Shown in pieces: positions 48,330-62,019 of a stretch of 64,000 nt of DNA. Numbering within the stretch: the first letter of the stretch is position 1; the number at the start of each line of letters is the position of its first letter. The stretch lies in NCBI GenBank assembly GCA_030685235.1, contig MU839081.1:124001-188000 (forward strand). Direction: 5' to 3'. A program made the position numbers and the translations under genes. The DNA is from Copromyces sp. CBS 386.78 (taxonomy: Eukaryota > Ascomycota > Sordariomycetes > Sordariales > Sordariaceae). The notes beneath the pieces were generated by a model. The model had not been told where the DNA came from. It saw only the letters and a program-made list of their open reading frames with translations, and did no database searches.

Positions 48330-48627
48330 TATTAGGATAGTAGAAGTAAATAGGTCGAAATAACTACAGATAGGGCAAGTACGTAGGGAAATTAAATTAA
48401 GGGGGAGAGTAAAAGATAAATTAAAATTTAACTTCTCTACTCTAGAATTAACGGAAATAATTATTTATAATATTATTCCTTTAATTTTGTAGTAGCTAAG
48501 GCCGGAGCGGCATTACCATTATCCAACGCTACAATACGGCGCTAGCTAGAATAACTCGCTGCCTTCCAATATCTCGCCCCGAGCCTCTACGAGGCTAGCC
48601 AACTAACAGGTCCTTAGCGACCTGACA
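48330..48627 (-). repeat. LTR of Gypsy B (5' LTR in its own sense)
   Basis: 298 bp, direct repeat of 40205-40502. Its outer end keeps a 6-bp stem-loop, CAGGTC-CTTAGC-GACCTG, at 48607-48624, and ends CCTGACA. Confidence 0.92.
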
Positions 48628-48632
48628 AAATT

Positions 48633-50377
48633 TTTTAATAAAGGAGACGGACTTTAGTAATTATATTATAATTATAATAATTAATTAAAATAATAAATTA
48701 AACTTTAAAGTCCTTATAGTTAAATTATTTGCCAGTTTATTTGAATTATAATAATAAATTCTCTACGACCTATATAATATCGCCCTATATATAACGATTA
48801 TCTAGGTATATTAAGAATTCTTCGCTTATTTATTATTTTTAGAGGATAAAATATTGGGGGTTATTAAGAATTGTTTTTTAGTATTTTATAACGTTAATCT
48901 TTATTTCGCTTCCTAGGTAGAATATAGTATAAAATAGTTTTATTATTTTATTAGGAAATTTATAGTTATTAATAATTTAACGACTATGGATTTCCGAATT
49001 TTAAGCGTTATAAGTATTATATTATTTAATTATATTTATTTTTTTACTTTTAAATTACTTTAGGTCCTTATAGAATATTTTACGATAATAGTATAGTATA
49101 GGGGTTAGAGCTATAGTAGGGGGGTAAGGACTATTAGGATTATTAGGACTATTAGGATTATTAGGATTACTAGGGCCGTTAGGACTATTAAGACCGTTAG
49201 AATAATTAAATTTTCCGTTTCTAGGATTGCTGCCCGCTTTGTTATAGTTGAAGCTATTTCTTTTGCCCGATTTTCTAGGGCTATTATTATTAGGATTACC
49301 GCTTATATTACTAGAATCAAAGCCGGTTCCTTTATTTAATCCTCTAGGGCCATTAATATTATTTTCTATAATAATTTTTTTTTTTTTATTAGACGGAGGC
49401 GAATTTAAAAGTTTTTAATCTTTTTTTATACTTGAGCGGACTCTTCGTTAGCGATCTTGTTTACGATATGTAAAATATTAAAATTTTCTAATACTTTCTT
49501 TAATTCCGCCCTATATAATTCGGCGTTATTATTAATTATTTTATTAAATTTAAGGAAACTTTAATAATCTTCTTTATTGTTTTAGATAATATTATTAAAT
49601 TTCTTTTAGAGATCGGTCTTTTTTTAGGTAAAGTTAGATATTTTTTAATAAAGAAATATATTTTTAGTAATAATTTGATTATATTGTAATTATAGAGATT
49701 GGATTTATTATACGAATTGTTTTTTAGTTTCGTTAAATTAATTAATTTAATTCTTTAATTATTCTTCTACCGCCTTCTATTATTTTTCTTTTTTTTATAT
49801 TTTATTAATAAAGGATTTAGCGTCGTTTTTAAATTTAATATAATAGGTTTATTCTTTTTTAATTTATTTATTAAAAGCGTTAATTTTTTTATTAAAATAA
49901 TGGAGTAATTTTATAACTTCTTTATAATTATAAGTTTTGTTAGCGAAATTTAGGGAAATTATAAGGTTAGAGTTAGGATTATTATTATAGACTTTTAATA
50001 GTATATTGTAACTTTTTAAAAGAGATAGGAATATTATAATAAGATTAATTCGGCGTACGTCGTTACTTATTGGATTGTTAGCTATTTTAATTATACTTTT
50101 CTAAATAATTAGGATAACGCTTATTAAAAGAGAAATGTTTCTATTGTATTGTACGGTGCGATATCTACGCCCTCGTTATTTTGGAGGCTCTAGTGTTTGC
50201 TTGTCGTTTTTAGGTTCGACGTTTTGGTCGTTGGGGTTCTTAACTCTATATCAGCGATTATACGATTTTGCTTCGAAGTGAAGTTTGTAAGAATTAAATT
50301 ATTGTTAATCTTCTATTGGGTTTAATTTTTATTAAAATTACTTATTATACGTTAATGCGAAGTTAAGTATAATAAAA
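48633..50377 (-). pseudogene. Gypsy A gag-side relic with Asn/Pro-rich repeats
   Basis: The part of Gypsy A on the 5' side of Gypsy B, between that insertion and the right LTR. At 49120-49205 GGATTATTAGGACTATTA-like units repeat; on the minus strand they encode an Asn-Pro-Asn-Ser-Pro run, common in fungal Gypsy gag. Frames are interrupted by many stops. No intact domain was seen. Confidence 0.55.
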
Positions 50378-50611
50378 TATTATAGGGCGCGAGTAAGTAT
50401 TAAGGTAAGATGTTAATTATTGTGCGAGGAATTAGAAGAGGAATTTGTGCGCATACGAGAACTATGTAGGGTATAGTGTGGAGCCCTGTGGTTATAGGTC
50501 TATAGGGCGGTACTATGGCTGTGCTATACTTAGATAGCTATATTTAGCTGGCTGTACCAATGTAGTACAGCACCCCTATCTATTTACAAGGAGCAGGCAA
50601 TGCCTGTGACA
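50378..50611 (-). repeat. LTR of Gypsy A (5' LTR in its own sense)
   Basis: 234 bp, direct repeat of 33802-34035. The outer end is little mutated and carries CAGGC-AAT-GCCTG at 50594-50606, followed by TGACA. Confidence 0.92.
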
Positions 50612-50616
50612 TCAAT

Positions 50617-53600
50617 AGAGGGATCCGAATTAAGAAAGTCGTAGCGATAATTATAACGATAATTATAATAATTACTACTATAGCCTAGACCTAGACTTAA
50701 ATTCAAACTAACGAAAACGGTATTAAAACTGCCGTTACTACTACCGCTCAACTCCGGCAACAATCTAGGGAAGATTCTAACGACGAAGAAGATTTTAAAA
50801 AAGAGGACGAATACTATACTAAATAAAATATTAAAGAAGATATAGTAATTAACCCCGCTACGGACTTTATTATAAAAGGAAAGGCTATTTACAATTAAGT
50901 TAATAATACGTATAATACCCGCTATAAGTATTAGAAAGACTTTAATAATATTAATACGAAAGTCTATAATTAAATAAATACTTATATTGCTAATTATTTT
51001 GCCGATACCGCTTTCGAATAGAATAAATCTACTTATAAATAATTGAAATAAATTAGGTACCAAATTAACTACCGCCTTATTAATTAAATCGCTACCGTCT
51101 AACGAAAATATTAAGCCTTTATTAAAGAGATTGCTAAAAAATAATTTAAAAATTTCGAAAAATAAATTTCAAATTAAAAAATCCTTATTACTAACGGTAA
51201 AAAATTAAGCGTTAGCGAAGCCACTTCCCCTACCTTATAATTTATCGTTTTTATTAATATAATCTACGAATATAAACCTATTTAGGTAAATAATACTTAA
51301 AAATTTAATAACGACCTAAAAAATTCGTATTTAATATATAAAAACGTATCCGCTAATTTTAGAAGGGTCGGTATATTAAAACGTACTATACTACTAACTA
51401 ATAAAAAAGCTATAATTCCTAGTATTTAGGGTACTAATTAATCTAATTCGAAAGAATTTATATTTAAAAGGGAGGACGCTCCTAATTCTAATTGTAAAAA
51501 GAAGCGGAAGGTATACGTAAAGAAAAAACGCGGCACCAATAAAAACGCGAATAATTCTTTATAGCCGAAAAAGAGAGGGGGATTTACGCCGCTATATAAG
51601 GTATACGAACGAAGCCCTTACCTAATAATATATTACTAGTATTTAATATTTAAAATTAGAAATAACCCTATTTAAAAACCTAATAATTCTATTCAAAAAT
51701 TTATTAACGAAAATTTCGAAAAATTTCCTAAAATTTATAAAGAGGTAAAAAAAGCTAGGAACTAAATATAAGACCGCTTTATTACCTCTATATAAACCGC
51801 TATTTTAAAGACCTAAAGGCGATAAAAAATCGGTATTTATAATTTAATATTTTTTATTAAATAAAATACTTTCAATACAAATAATAGGGAAGATATTTAT
51901 CTATTTAAGAATTCTATAATCCTCAATTCTAGGGCTTCCCTTTATATCTTTAATAAAATTAATTATTTTTCTTCGTTTCGAATAACGTCCCTAAAAGACT
52001 ACGTTTAAGCTAAAAACTTTCAAATACTTATTAAAAATTTTAGGACTATTAACGTAGAAATATAAGGAGAAAAGGGAATTCTACAATTACGGTTAAGAGA
52101 AGTCGCCTTCTACCTTAACTTTACTATAAATTTTATATCTTTACGCCTACTTCGAAAGTAAAGTTTTTATTAAGATTATAAATTATTTAGCAATTACCTT
52201 CGTCGACTAGACGGCTCAATTTTTTATTTCCTTTAAAAAATCCATTATTAAATAATTTTCGAATACCTTCCCCTCTCCTTTAACCGTACTACTTTCTTCG
52301 TTTAACAAAATTATTTTAATTCTTATACTAACCGTTATATATATAAAATACCCGCTTAATTCTAATATAAACGGTTCGGTTACTATAGTCCGCAAATCTT
52401 CAAATATTTTTATAATATTAAGGGCGCCAAATTCAAAGGATTAGCAACTTATTAATACAACGCATATAATATATTTAAAATTAAATTATAAATTATATAA
52501 AAACTATGCGACCGAAGTTTTAAATTAAAAGAATATTTCGCCGTCGATTTTTTCGAATACGAATAAAGGAAAGGAAGTTTTAAATATATAATATTCGTTA
52601 CTTATCGATAAATTAGATTCGTTTAAGATATTTATATAATAATATATATAATAAAGGCTATTGTTAAAAGTCTATTCTTAATTATCGATATAATTAATTA
52701 CCGGTATAGCGTTAAAGTTAAATATATTAAATATAATAACGAATTTAATAGCTAATATGTTAGGGATAAATTAACTATTCGCTTTATTATTTTTAAACCC
52801 TTAATATTTAATATTTAAATTTAAAACGGCGGTGCTAAACGTTTAAGGGGTATAATTAAAACAAAGGCGTACATTATAATAAATAATTCCCATTTCCCTT
52901 ATAATTTCTAAGTTCAAATTATCTTAATAATAATTTACTTTACCAACCGATTACCTAAATATTTTTATAATTAGAAATTTTCCTACGAATAATTTTATAC
53001 CTTCGTAACTTACTATAAAGGGGTATAAACTAATCCCTAAAAACCTAATTTCAATTATCTATATATTTACGGTTATAAAGTCTATATAATAATAAAAATC
53101 GCTTAAAAAAAGGAGTAGCGACGAAAGAAATTCCAACTAAAAATATAAATTAATTACTTCGTCGGCTATACTACTTTATCTATCTACTAAATTTAGAACC
53201 TGCAAATAAATTGCATCGTTTATACCCGTAATATATTATTTAACGAAAATTCAATCTATTTAAAGAACCCTAACGAAATTAAGGAAGGATTAAGATTAAC
53301 TAGCGATAAAATTTCTAACCTATTTAATAAAATCGATTACCCGCCTTAATTATCTATATAATACTTCGAACCCTTCAACGTAATTTAAAATATAGAAGAC
53401 AACAGTCTTACTTAACTATTACTATTACTCTTTAATAACGAACTATAAATAAATAATAATAATATTATTAACTTTAAACCAATTAAATCTAACGCTTAAA
53501 GCAAAATATCCCTCAATTTTATATTTAAATATCCTACCCCTCCAAATATACTACTAGCTATTTTCTTTATTAATTTTATTATTAACCTACTAGAACCTAT

Positions 53601-54949
53601 CTCCTTCCCGATTTTCGAACTATAGGAAGTTGCCTTTAATACTAGGAAATTTATTTAACCAATAGGCTAAAAATAAAGTAAAATTATTATAAAAGTAAAA
53701 ATTAATCGTCTAATTACTAAAGGTAGCTAATTAAATTCTATTAAACATTAAAATCTACCCTTAATCCTAAAGATTCACCGCAATTTCGAATATTATAAAT
53801 TAGGAGACTTCTTTAAATAAGTAGAAGAAATATACTTTAATAACTATAAGGAAATAAAATTGTAAGTAAAAATCAATAAGGATATCCTTCGTACTAAAGG
53901 TACTTAAATCTTTAATTATATATAAATATATATATATAAATTTAATAAATATAGCCGCCTTTAAAAGGTAAAAGCTCGCCTTATAATTAAAAGGAATTAA
54001 TAACATTATTACGGGAAAGAAACGTACGCTTCTATATTAGCCAATCGTTCTTTCCGATTTATTATCGTTTATACTATTAAATTTAATTTCGAATTCATTT
54101 ATTATAATACTATAAATACTTTCGTTAACGCTTATTTCGATAAGGAAATTTATATATATATACCCCCTAAATATCGAAAATATTATATAATATTTAAATT
54201 ATTTAAAGCCTTCTATAATTTACGACGTACCTTTCTATTTTAATAACGAAAATTCAATAATACTTTTAAAAATATAAATTTCTAACTATTATTCGAAGAT
54301 CTATATATTCTCTAACGTAGTAGGATTTTAATTTTCTATTATATTAATAATATTATATTTACTTTCGATTAGAAATTATACAATAAAATTAATTAAGTAA
54401 TAAAGAATTTAAAAGAGAAATATAAACTTATAAGGGGTAATAACCTCTAATAATTTTTAAGTATTAAAATTATTCGAAATCGAAAGGTAGGACTAATTTA
54501 ATTATTTTAACGGGAATATATTTATAAAATTACTAAACTTATTAAAAATCTCTATACCTTCGCCTTTATTCTAATAAATAATAAAGAACTTCTACCCTAC
54601 AATAATATAATTACCTTCAATAAAATATAGAATTATTAAATCGTCGTCGGATTGATAATATATACTATAATAATCACCCGAATAAATATCGCCTTTACAA
54701 CCAATTACTTAGTTCGCTATAATTACAACCCTAATCTTTAATATTATAAGGCTACTAATAAAGTATTATATTACCTTTAATTCTACCCAAATTTCTCTTT
54801 CTATTTTAAATTGTTATTAAAATTTAAAATAACCTTAGATATTTTATATGCTAATAATACCCTAAATCGGAAAAATTTATATAGCTTTACAATTAAATTA
54901 TTCGGTAATTTTGTCTATTAGGGTACTATTAAATAGAAAACGGTATTAA
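50617..54949 (+). pseudogene. Copia gag-pol relic: gag, integrase, start of reverse transcriptase
   Basis: Plus-strand frames give Ty1/Copia signatures among many RIP stops. Gag-like text lies at about 50700-51700. The integrase C-terminal half at about 52820-53240 reads NGGAKRLRGIIKTKA, FTNRLPKYFYN, NLQINCIVYTRNILFNENS and EISNLFNKIDYPP-like phrases. The start of the reverse transcriptase at about 53940-54370 reads YSRLKRVKARLIIKRN, TFVNAYFDKEIYIYIPPKYR and LFKAFYNLRRT. These match Copia order, integrase before reverse transcriptase, unlike the Gypsy elements. The frame is cut at 54949 by Gypsy D and resumes at 62781. Confidence 0.85.
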
Positions 54950-55306
54950 TGTCACAGGGTTATCTGTGACTGACTAACCGTCCCATATCGCTGCCTTTAC
55001 TACGGCAATGGTTACCGGGTTAATAGCATGCTCTAATTGGCTACAGAGACCCAGTACAGCAGATGCGGCTGAACGTATCTGATATTTAACTAGCTACGGT
55101 TATTAGCCTACCCCTATCGCTAAGGCTATATAAACTATACTAACTTATAGGATAATCTATAGGATAATCTATAAGATAATTAAGCTATACGGGCTATATG
55201 CTTATTATATATAAATAGCTATTAAGGCTTCCCTAAATAGTTTCCTTTTCTTCATATAATTATAAATATTTTTATAAATATTTAATATTCGCCTTACCTT
55301 ATAATA
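54950..55306 (+). repeat. 5' LTR of Gypsy D
   Basis: 357 bp, direct repeat of 62419-62775. The outer 130 bases are nearly intact and open with a 7-bp stem-loop, GTCACAG-GGTTAT-CTGTGAC, at 54951-54970. A 12-13-bp unit AGGATAATCTAT repeats three times near 55141-55185. The inner end is heavily mutated. Confidence 0.93.
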
Positions 55307-55599
55307 ATTAATTATACTTAATTATTACGCTGCGAACGTATATCTTTTTAAACGTACGTTATTTAATATAATTAGGCAACGCTATTAGTCGCTAGAGAAT
55401 AGGAGGTTACGAAGACCCGAATCTATAATTCTAAATAACGATAATATTATTATAAACGAAGGTATCTTCCTAGACGCTCCGTAGTAAACCTAATTATTAG
55501 GATATATTACGGACGACGACGTTAAAATATCCAACGTACTAAATTATATTAAAGAGCCGGAGAACTTAGGAGTATTAATAGAGAGTTCTAACCCCCCTA

Positions 55600-57060
55600 T
55601 TAACGAAGAAATTTATTTAATAGCTTTAAACGGCCTCTTTCGTATTAATATAATTATAATTTTTATTATAGTTATTATTTAATATTCGGCGAAGGTTAAA
55701 CTTATTTATAATAGTACCTTTATTAACTCCTTCGGCTTAACCGAAGGAGGAATATTTTAAATAATTATTAACCTTATTATCCGAATAATTAAAGTATTTA
55801 ATTATTGTCTTACTATTATTATTAAAGAGTTTTAGAATTTTTAGTTTGAGTTTTAATTTAAAAAAGAATAATATATTAATATTTTTAACGAGCGTGAATA
55901 AATTTTAAAAGACCTTTACTAAGTTTAAAAAGAATTTGATTGGGTTTATATTGAATTTAATAACGTACGAGGCCTCGCTTAAGAAGTGTAAGCCGTTTTC
56001 GCTATAAATTAATAGAATTATTATAATGCCTAAATTATTACAAACGGTAGTACGGATATAATAGGGTACTAAAAACCGCTCTTCTTAAACCCTAAACCCT
56101 TTATAATTACTTAAAGGGACTACGTTAACTGTAATAAAGCGTATTTAATATAGAAGGGCCGTATCCTTTCCGTTTAGACCTTAGATATTATTAAATTCCC
56201 TAACGAAAGGATTAAAATCGCTTACGCAAGCTACTTACTTAGTTTTAAAATAATTACTTTAATCGATAAAAATATTTAGAAGATCCTTATAAACCTTAAT
56301 AATCCCGAAGTTTAGTAATAGAAAATAAATATCGAATTCTTATCCTTTTTAGACATTCGTTATAATAATACGGATTTACGTTTAAATACCGCCTATAAAT
56401 TTAACGAACTTAAATAAGGAAACCGTTTCTTCACCGACTTCGAAATAGAATATATTAAAACCGCTAACCGTTATAATTTAAATAATATTATAAAAGTATA
56501 TTACTTATAGAATAAAATCTCCTAAAAATTCCGTATTTCCCTTACTTATTAATAAACCCTCCCTGCCGAAAACGATTTTAAAAAATAGTTATTATTTTAT
56601 TATAATTTTACGTATAATATTAAAAACGATAATTATAAGTCTAAATCTATTACTAGTAAAACTTCTAATTCGAATTCTAATAATAATTTAAGAAAGACTA
56701 TTAGTAAAGGAAATAATATTATAAATTTTAACACTATCTATATTTTACGTACCGTTTATAATAGCGTTATTAAGTATCGGAATAAAAATAACCTATACTA
56801 TAAATACGGAAAAGAAGGGCATATTATAAGGAATTACCGTAATAATATTGATTACGGCGATTACGGCCCCTAGACCGGTAATAGGGAGGGCCGAAGAAGC
56901 AATAGAGGAGGCTGAAGTAACCGAAGAGGAAGTAGAGGAAGCCAGGGAAGTAGAGGCTCCAATTAAAATACTAGGAACGCTAATAATAATAATAATACTA
57001 ATACTAACCCCCCGGCGGCCGGCTAACGGGGATACAATAATAATATAAACCTCCGTACTA
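55600..57060 (+). pseudogene. Gypsy D gag relic with zinc knuckle
   Basis: Plus-strand frames are protein-like with RIP stops. At about 56796-56850 YYKYGKEGHIIRNYRNN is a CCHC zinc knuckle with Cys replaced by Tyr, as expected from G-to-A changes on this strand. A short Glu/Ala/Arg-rich open stretch follows (56848-57048). This is the nucleocapsid end of gag. Confidence 0.75.
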
Positions 57061-57828
57061 TAAATACCGGAAAAGAAAATAAAAGCGAAGAATATTACAA
57101 TAATAATATAAGTAATAATTAGGAAAATAATTAAACTTTATAAATAATCACCTATAGGAGCGAAAAAAGTTTATAGGAAGAAGGAAAGAGCCATTTAGAA
57201 ATTTAAAAATAATTATTATTAATTTATTAAATAATTTCTATTAAAATTCATTACTCCTTTCTTCTTATTTATCCTTTAGACTATATAAAATTTATTATAT
57301 AATTTTCGTCAATAACGGTTATATAGCATTTACTTTTATCGATTATTCTTTTATAAGGAAAAACGGATTCGCTACATTTAAATTCTTAAAACCTAAAAAA
57401 TTAACTTTCGTTAATAATATTATAAAAAGGCTTATTATTAAAGGATTTACAACGAACCTTTATATTAATTATTATTTAGAAAATATTACGTTCTTAATTT
57501 ACAATATTTCCCCTAATTACTTTATTATTTTAGGACTATCCTAACTTAAAAAATACAAGCCGTATATCTTTTAAACAGAAGGGAAGGTCTAATTTATTAA
57601 TCGGTACGCCAACCAATACCTCTTATCAGATTTCCCTATTTCTTTATAGAACGCCCCCAATATATAAAACCGCTCTCCTAATAATTCGCATTACCAATTT
57701 TATATAGCGACGGTAAATAAATGGGATAAAAGAGTATTATTAAATATCCCGAAGATACTAAGGCTTCTATTTAAAATAAATAATTATATTGGCCGGATAA
57801 AAAGCGGTTTAATAAATTATTCGATTCT

Positions 57829-58240
57829 AATCCTTATAAAAGGACTTATACGCGGCGATATTTAACCGCCGAAATTATTATTTTATTAGAATTTATTAAA
57901 ATATTAGATTTTAAAGGATTAATATTTAATCCCTATAAAGGGACCTATACGTAGTAATATTTAGCCGCCGAAACTATTACCTTATTAGAGTTTAATAAAA
58001 TATTAAATTCTAAGGGATCGATTACTGCCTTACTAGAATTTAAGAGAATTTTAGAATCTAAAATACTACCCCGGAACTACTAATAAAAATATTGATAGGA
58101 CTACCGGTAGAATAGATTACTATTATTAGAATTTAAAAGAACTTTAAAATTTAGAATATTACCCCGGGACTACCGATAAGAATATTGATAAAACTACCGG
58201 TAGGGCAGATTACTATTATTAAAATCTAAAATTATTATTA
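57829..58240 (+). repeat. two coding tandem duplications in Gypsy D
   Basis: A 99-bp unit beginning near AATCCTTATAAAAGGAC (57829) repeats at 57928, and a 93-bp unit beginning ACCCCGGAAC (58068) repeats at 58161. Both offsets are multiples of three. They lie in the spacer between gag/protease and reverse transcriptase, so the parent element had a repetitive linker. Confidence 0.75.
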
Positions 58241-59299
58241 GAAGCCAACTTTAATTCCGCGCCGCTCTTATATTAATAGTAACTTCGCTAGAATATACTA
58301 AGGCTATTACAATTTTAAAATTATATCCCCTATAACGGACCGGAATACAGTAATATTTAAATACTAGAATTACTATTAAAAAACGATTCTATCCCTATTC
58401 CGGCCCCCTATTACGAACCTTATAAAAATTACCCTAGAGGTAAAGCCTACAACCTTTATAAATTTTACGAGGTTAACGAAAATTTCTATTTAAAATAAAG
58501 GGCGTGGCTATACCGCCGCGATTTCCTTTTATACTATTTCAAACTTCTTATTAAAGGATTTACTAGAAACGTAGCTTTATTAAACTATAATATATTAAAA
58601 TAGGTAATAAAACCTTTTATACCTATACCGCCTTATAGAAAAGTAAAAGGCGTAAAGAGTTCCCCCGATATCGTTTATTTAATTATAAAGCGGTTTAAAA
58701 CAATCGAAGGCCGAATTAACGTTTAGGATATATATAATATTAACGTTACCGCCTTCAATTTCTTATATAAAATATATAATTTATAGCCTTACCTTACAAA
58801 TTATACGGAAATCTACTAATTAACTACTTTCTATAAAACTAATACTTATAACAACCTTATTAAAGAAATAGCCTAGGATATTATAAATAATAAAAGCAAG
58901 TAGTATAAAGACTACTTTTTAAAGCGCCTCTACGAATTTATTAATGCGTACGTAGGGGATATAGACTAAAAAGAATTAATAGCCGTTAAAATTGCCCGAA
59001 TTACTATTCTTATAAGCGACCTAAATATAGACGCGCCTATATACAAAACTATTATTATAAAAATTACGGAAGAAAACGTATTAACGTTCTATAAAAAAAT
59101 TAACCGGCTTCCGAAAATTGATAAAGAAATTAAATTCAAATTCTTATATAAATATTGGAAAAGAATTAACGTTTTCTATATTAAGAAAACGAATAAATTT
59201 CCGCCCTATCGAATATATAATTATAAAATCGAATTTATATTAGGGGAAAAGCCGTCGAATGCCTATTACCGACCGGTTTTATTTATAGAAATAATTATC

Positions 59300-59910
59300 G
59301 TTAAGAAATAGATTAATAGTTAATTAAAAAATAGTTTTATTAAACCTTCCTAATCCTAAGTAGCCTTACCCTTATTCCTTATAAATAAGCGCGGCGGAAG
59401 TATTCGTATTTATATTGATTATTATAGTATTAATAATATTATATTTAAAATATAGTACTTATTTCTATTAATTAAGGAAATTTTTAATATTATTTACCGC
59501 GCTAAAGTCTTTATTAAATTAGATATTATTGCCGCTTTTAACAGAATTTATATTTAGGAAGGCTATAAATAGTTAACCGTTTTTATTATACGTTTTGGTC
59601 TTTACGAATTATTAATCCTTCCTTTCGGCCTTTAAAGTATATTTAGTATATTTTAGAATTATATTAATAATGTATTATATAATATTTTAAATATTTACGT
59701 AATAGTATACTTAGACGATATTTTTGTCTATTCCGAAAATGTAGAGGAGTATATTACTTATATAGACGAAGTCCTTAGAAGAATAATTGACGTTGGCCTT
59801 TAATTAAATATTAATAAATATAAATTCGATATTACCCGTACGAAATATTTAAGCCTTTTTATTATATTAGGGGATATAAAAATAGATTTTATAAAGGTGA
59901 AAATTATTAT
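59300..59910 (+). pseudogene. Gypsy D reverse transcriptase relic
   Basis: Plus-strand frames read GGSIRIYIDYYSINNIIFKI, FIKLDIIAAFNRIYIQEGYK, FIIRFGLYELLILPFGL and, at 59706-59741, VYLDDIFVYSEN with the catalytic YLDD intact. Stops occur every 20-60 codons. Motif order and spacing are those of Ty3/Gypsy. Confidence 0.88.
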
Positions 59911-60079
59911 TGAATAGGAGGCCCCGTAATTACAATACTAGTTCTAAAAGTTCTTAAGATTTATAAATTTCTATCGGCGTTTTATTTAATATTTTTCGAT
60001 TATAATTATTCCGCTATATAACTTTATAAAGAAATTAGTTGAATAACGTTAAATAGAAAATTATTAGAAAGTATTTGAA

Positions 60080-61560
60080 GAGTTGAAGAAAACCTTTATT
60101 ATAGGTCTTATCCTTCGAATTTACAATTGGTCCTATTTAACCGTAATTGAAACTAATACTTTTAATTAGGCTATAAGTAGTATATTATTTTAGTACGATA
60201 ATAAAAATATTTTGTATTTAATTATATATTTTTTATAGAAATATTCCGCCGTAGAATATAATTATAATATTTATAATAAAGAATTATTTATAATTATTAA
60301 AGCTTTGGAGGAATAGGGATTAGAATTGTAGGGCGCTTAGAAACCGTTTAAAATCCTAACCGACTATAAAGGCTTATAAACCTTTATAGAAAATAAGAAA
60401 TTTACGTTGTAATATATACGGTAATTTAATTTCCTATCTGAATTTAATTTTATTATTAAATATAGGCTAAGTATTTTTTAAATCCGTTTTAATACTTTAA
60501 ATAGAAAATTAGAAGATATATTAAAGGATATAAACGACGATTAATTAAAAATCCGCTATAAAGTATTTTTCGACCTTTTTGTTTTTATAAATTATATTTA
60601 CGCTTACGAATTTAATTCGGAAAAATTATTTATAAATAAATTAATCGACGCTAACTACTACAATTCAATCTTCTATTAAGATTTAATAGCCGCCCTTATA
60701 AACGAAAACCGTCGAATATAATTTAAAATATTAAAGAAAAATATAAGAAAGATAGTTTTTATAGAATACTACGTAATTAATAGTAAAATATATCGACGTT
60801 TAATATTTATAATCGATTTAGAAGATATTATATTATAATTATATTTTATACGAAGGTATTACGAACTTGTACTAGTAGGCTATTAGGGCCGGGATAAAAC
60901 GTTTACTACCTTTAATCGCTTATTTTACTAGTTAAGTATAGAAAAGGCCGTTAAATCTTATTATAAAATTTACTTCTAATACGTAAAGATAAAGCTATTA
61001 TAATGCGTACTAACGGGGCTTTTAAAGCTTCTACTAATACCCTTCGCCCTATAGAAGGATATTACTATCGACTAAATAACCTTTATAATATTTTATGTTT
61101 AGGGAAGCTGAAAATATAAGTATATTGCTATAGTAGTAGATTGTTTAACGAAAATGAAGTATTATATCCTAGTCGAAATATTAATTATAGAAGAATTCGT
61201 TAATCGATTTATCGAGAAAATTTATGCCCTTTATAGCCTGCCGGATATTATTGTTTCTAATTGCGGTATTTAATTTATTTTATAGTTTTGGAGGGTTCTA
61301 TTTAAAAGGTTGGGAATTACTCTAAAATTATTATTAGTTTTCTATAAAGAAATTAATAGTTAGATTGAATGTATTAATGTTAAATTGGAGCGTTTCTTTC
61401 GTACCTATATTAATTAGGCTTAGGACGATTAGGTTAATTAGTTACCCCTAATAAAATTTGCGGGTAATAATGTATATTTAAATAGTATTGGCGTATCCCT
61501 GTTCTTCGTAAATTATAGTTTTTACCTTCGGATAGGAATTGAGCCCGTTTAATTATATTT
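60080..61560 (+). pseudogene. Gypsy D RNase H and integrase relic
   Basis: RNase H text at about 60130-60450 includes [17 protein letters not shown] and KPFKILTDYKGL. Integrase text at about 60880-61560 includes YIAIVVDCLTKMKYYI (61119 onward), IIVSNCGI where GlyCys replaces the expected Arg-Gly of the second catalytic block, and NVKLERFFRTYINQA. This is a retroviral-type DDE integrase, inactive because of many stops. Confidence 0.8.
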
Positions 61561-62019
61561 ATTAGGATTTTTTGAAGTATAGTAGGTAGAGTACTTTAAA
61601 GTTAACGAAATCCCTAACCGGTTTAGTATAATATTAAATAAAATTACTGTTATAATTAGGAGTAGTTAAATATAATACGAGGAAATTACTAACGAAAGAC
61701 GGTCTAATGTATTAAAATACTATATTAGCGATAAAGTTTTATTTAATATAATTAATTTCGTATTGGGCCGCCCGCAAATTAAATTTACGCTATTGTAGGA
61801 AGGGCCTTTCGAAATTATAAAAATAGATAACTACCGTATTATATTAAAGTTCCCTATTAATATGAAATATAGCCGTATTTTCTATATTAGTATAATAAAA
61901 CCTTAGAACTATTAAAGGATCCCCGGGTAAGATAAGATTTAAAATATCCGAATAAATAATAGGCGGATTATAAAATAAATAAATAATGTTAAAGACGTAG
62001 TCGAATAGTTCTATAAAAC

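Larger units (their letters stand above)
40205..48627 (-). mobile_element. Ty3/Gypsy retrotransposon B, nested in Gypsy A
   Basis: 8,423 bp with 298-bp LTRs (40205-40502 and 48330-48627) and an exact AAATT duplication (40200-40204, 48628-48632). LTR ends are TGTCAGG and CCTGACA. Minus orientation follows from a purine tract beside the left LTR (minus-strand AAGGGGGGG, about 40508-40516) and from the minus-strand reverse transcriptase. It is the third level of nesting. RIP damage is heavy inside and light at the outer LTR edges. Confidence 0.93.
33802..50611 (-). mobile_element. Ty3/Gypsy retrotransposon A, itself interrupted twice
   Basis: Inserted 332 bp inside the left LTR of the Copia element. 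It has 234-bp LTRs (33802-34035 and 50378-50611) and an exact TCAAT duplication (33797-33801, 50612-50616). It is 16,810 bp as it stands, but about 8.1 kb without the inner insertions. Minus orientation is shown by a purine tract next to the left LTR (minus-strand ACGGGGGGTAG, 34036-34047) and by reverse transcriptase reading on the minus strand. RIP has destroyed the genes. Confidence 0.93.

Noticed and set aside
50584..51063. 159-codon minus-strand frame overlapping the Gypsy A LTR and Copia gag
   Set aside because: Starts in an LTR of another element and runs antisense to Copia gag; hydrophobic composition is a by-product of AT-rich sequence.
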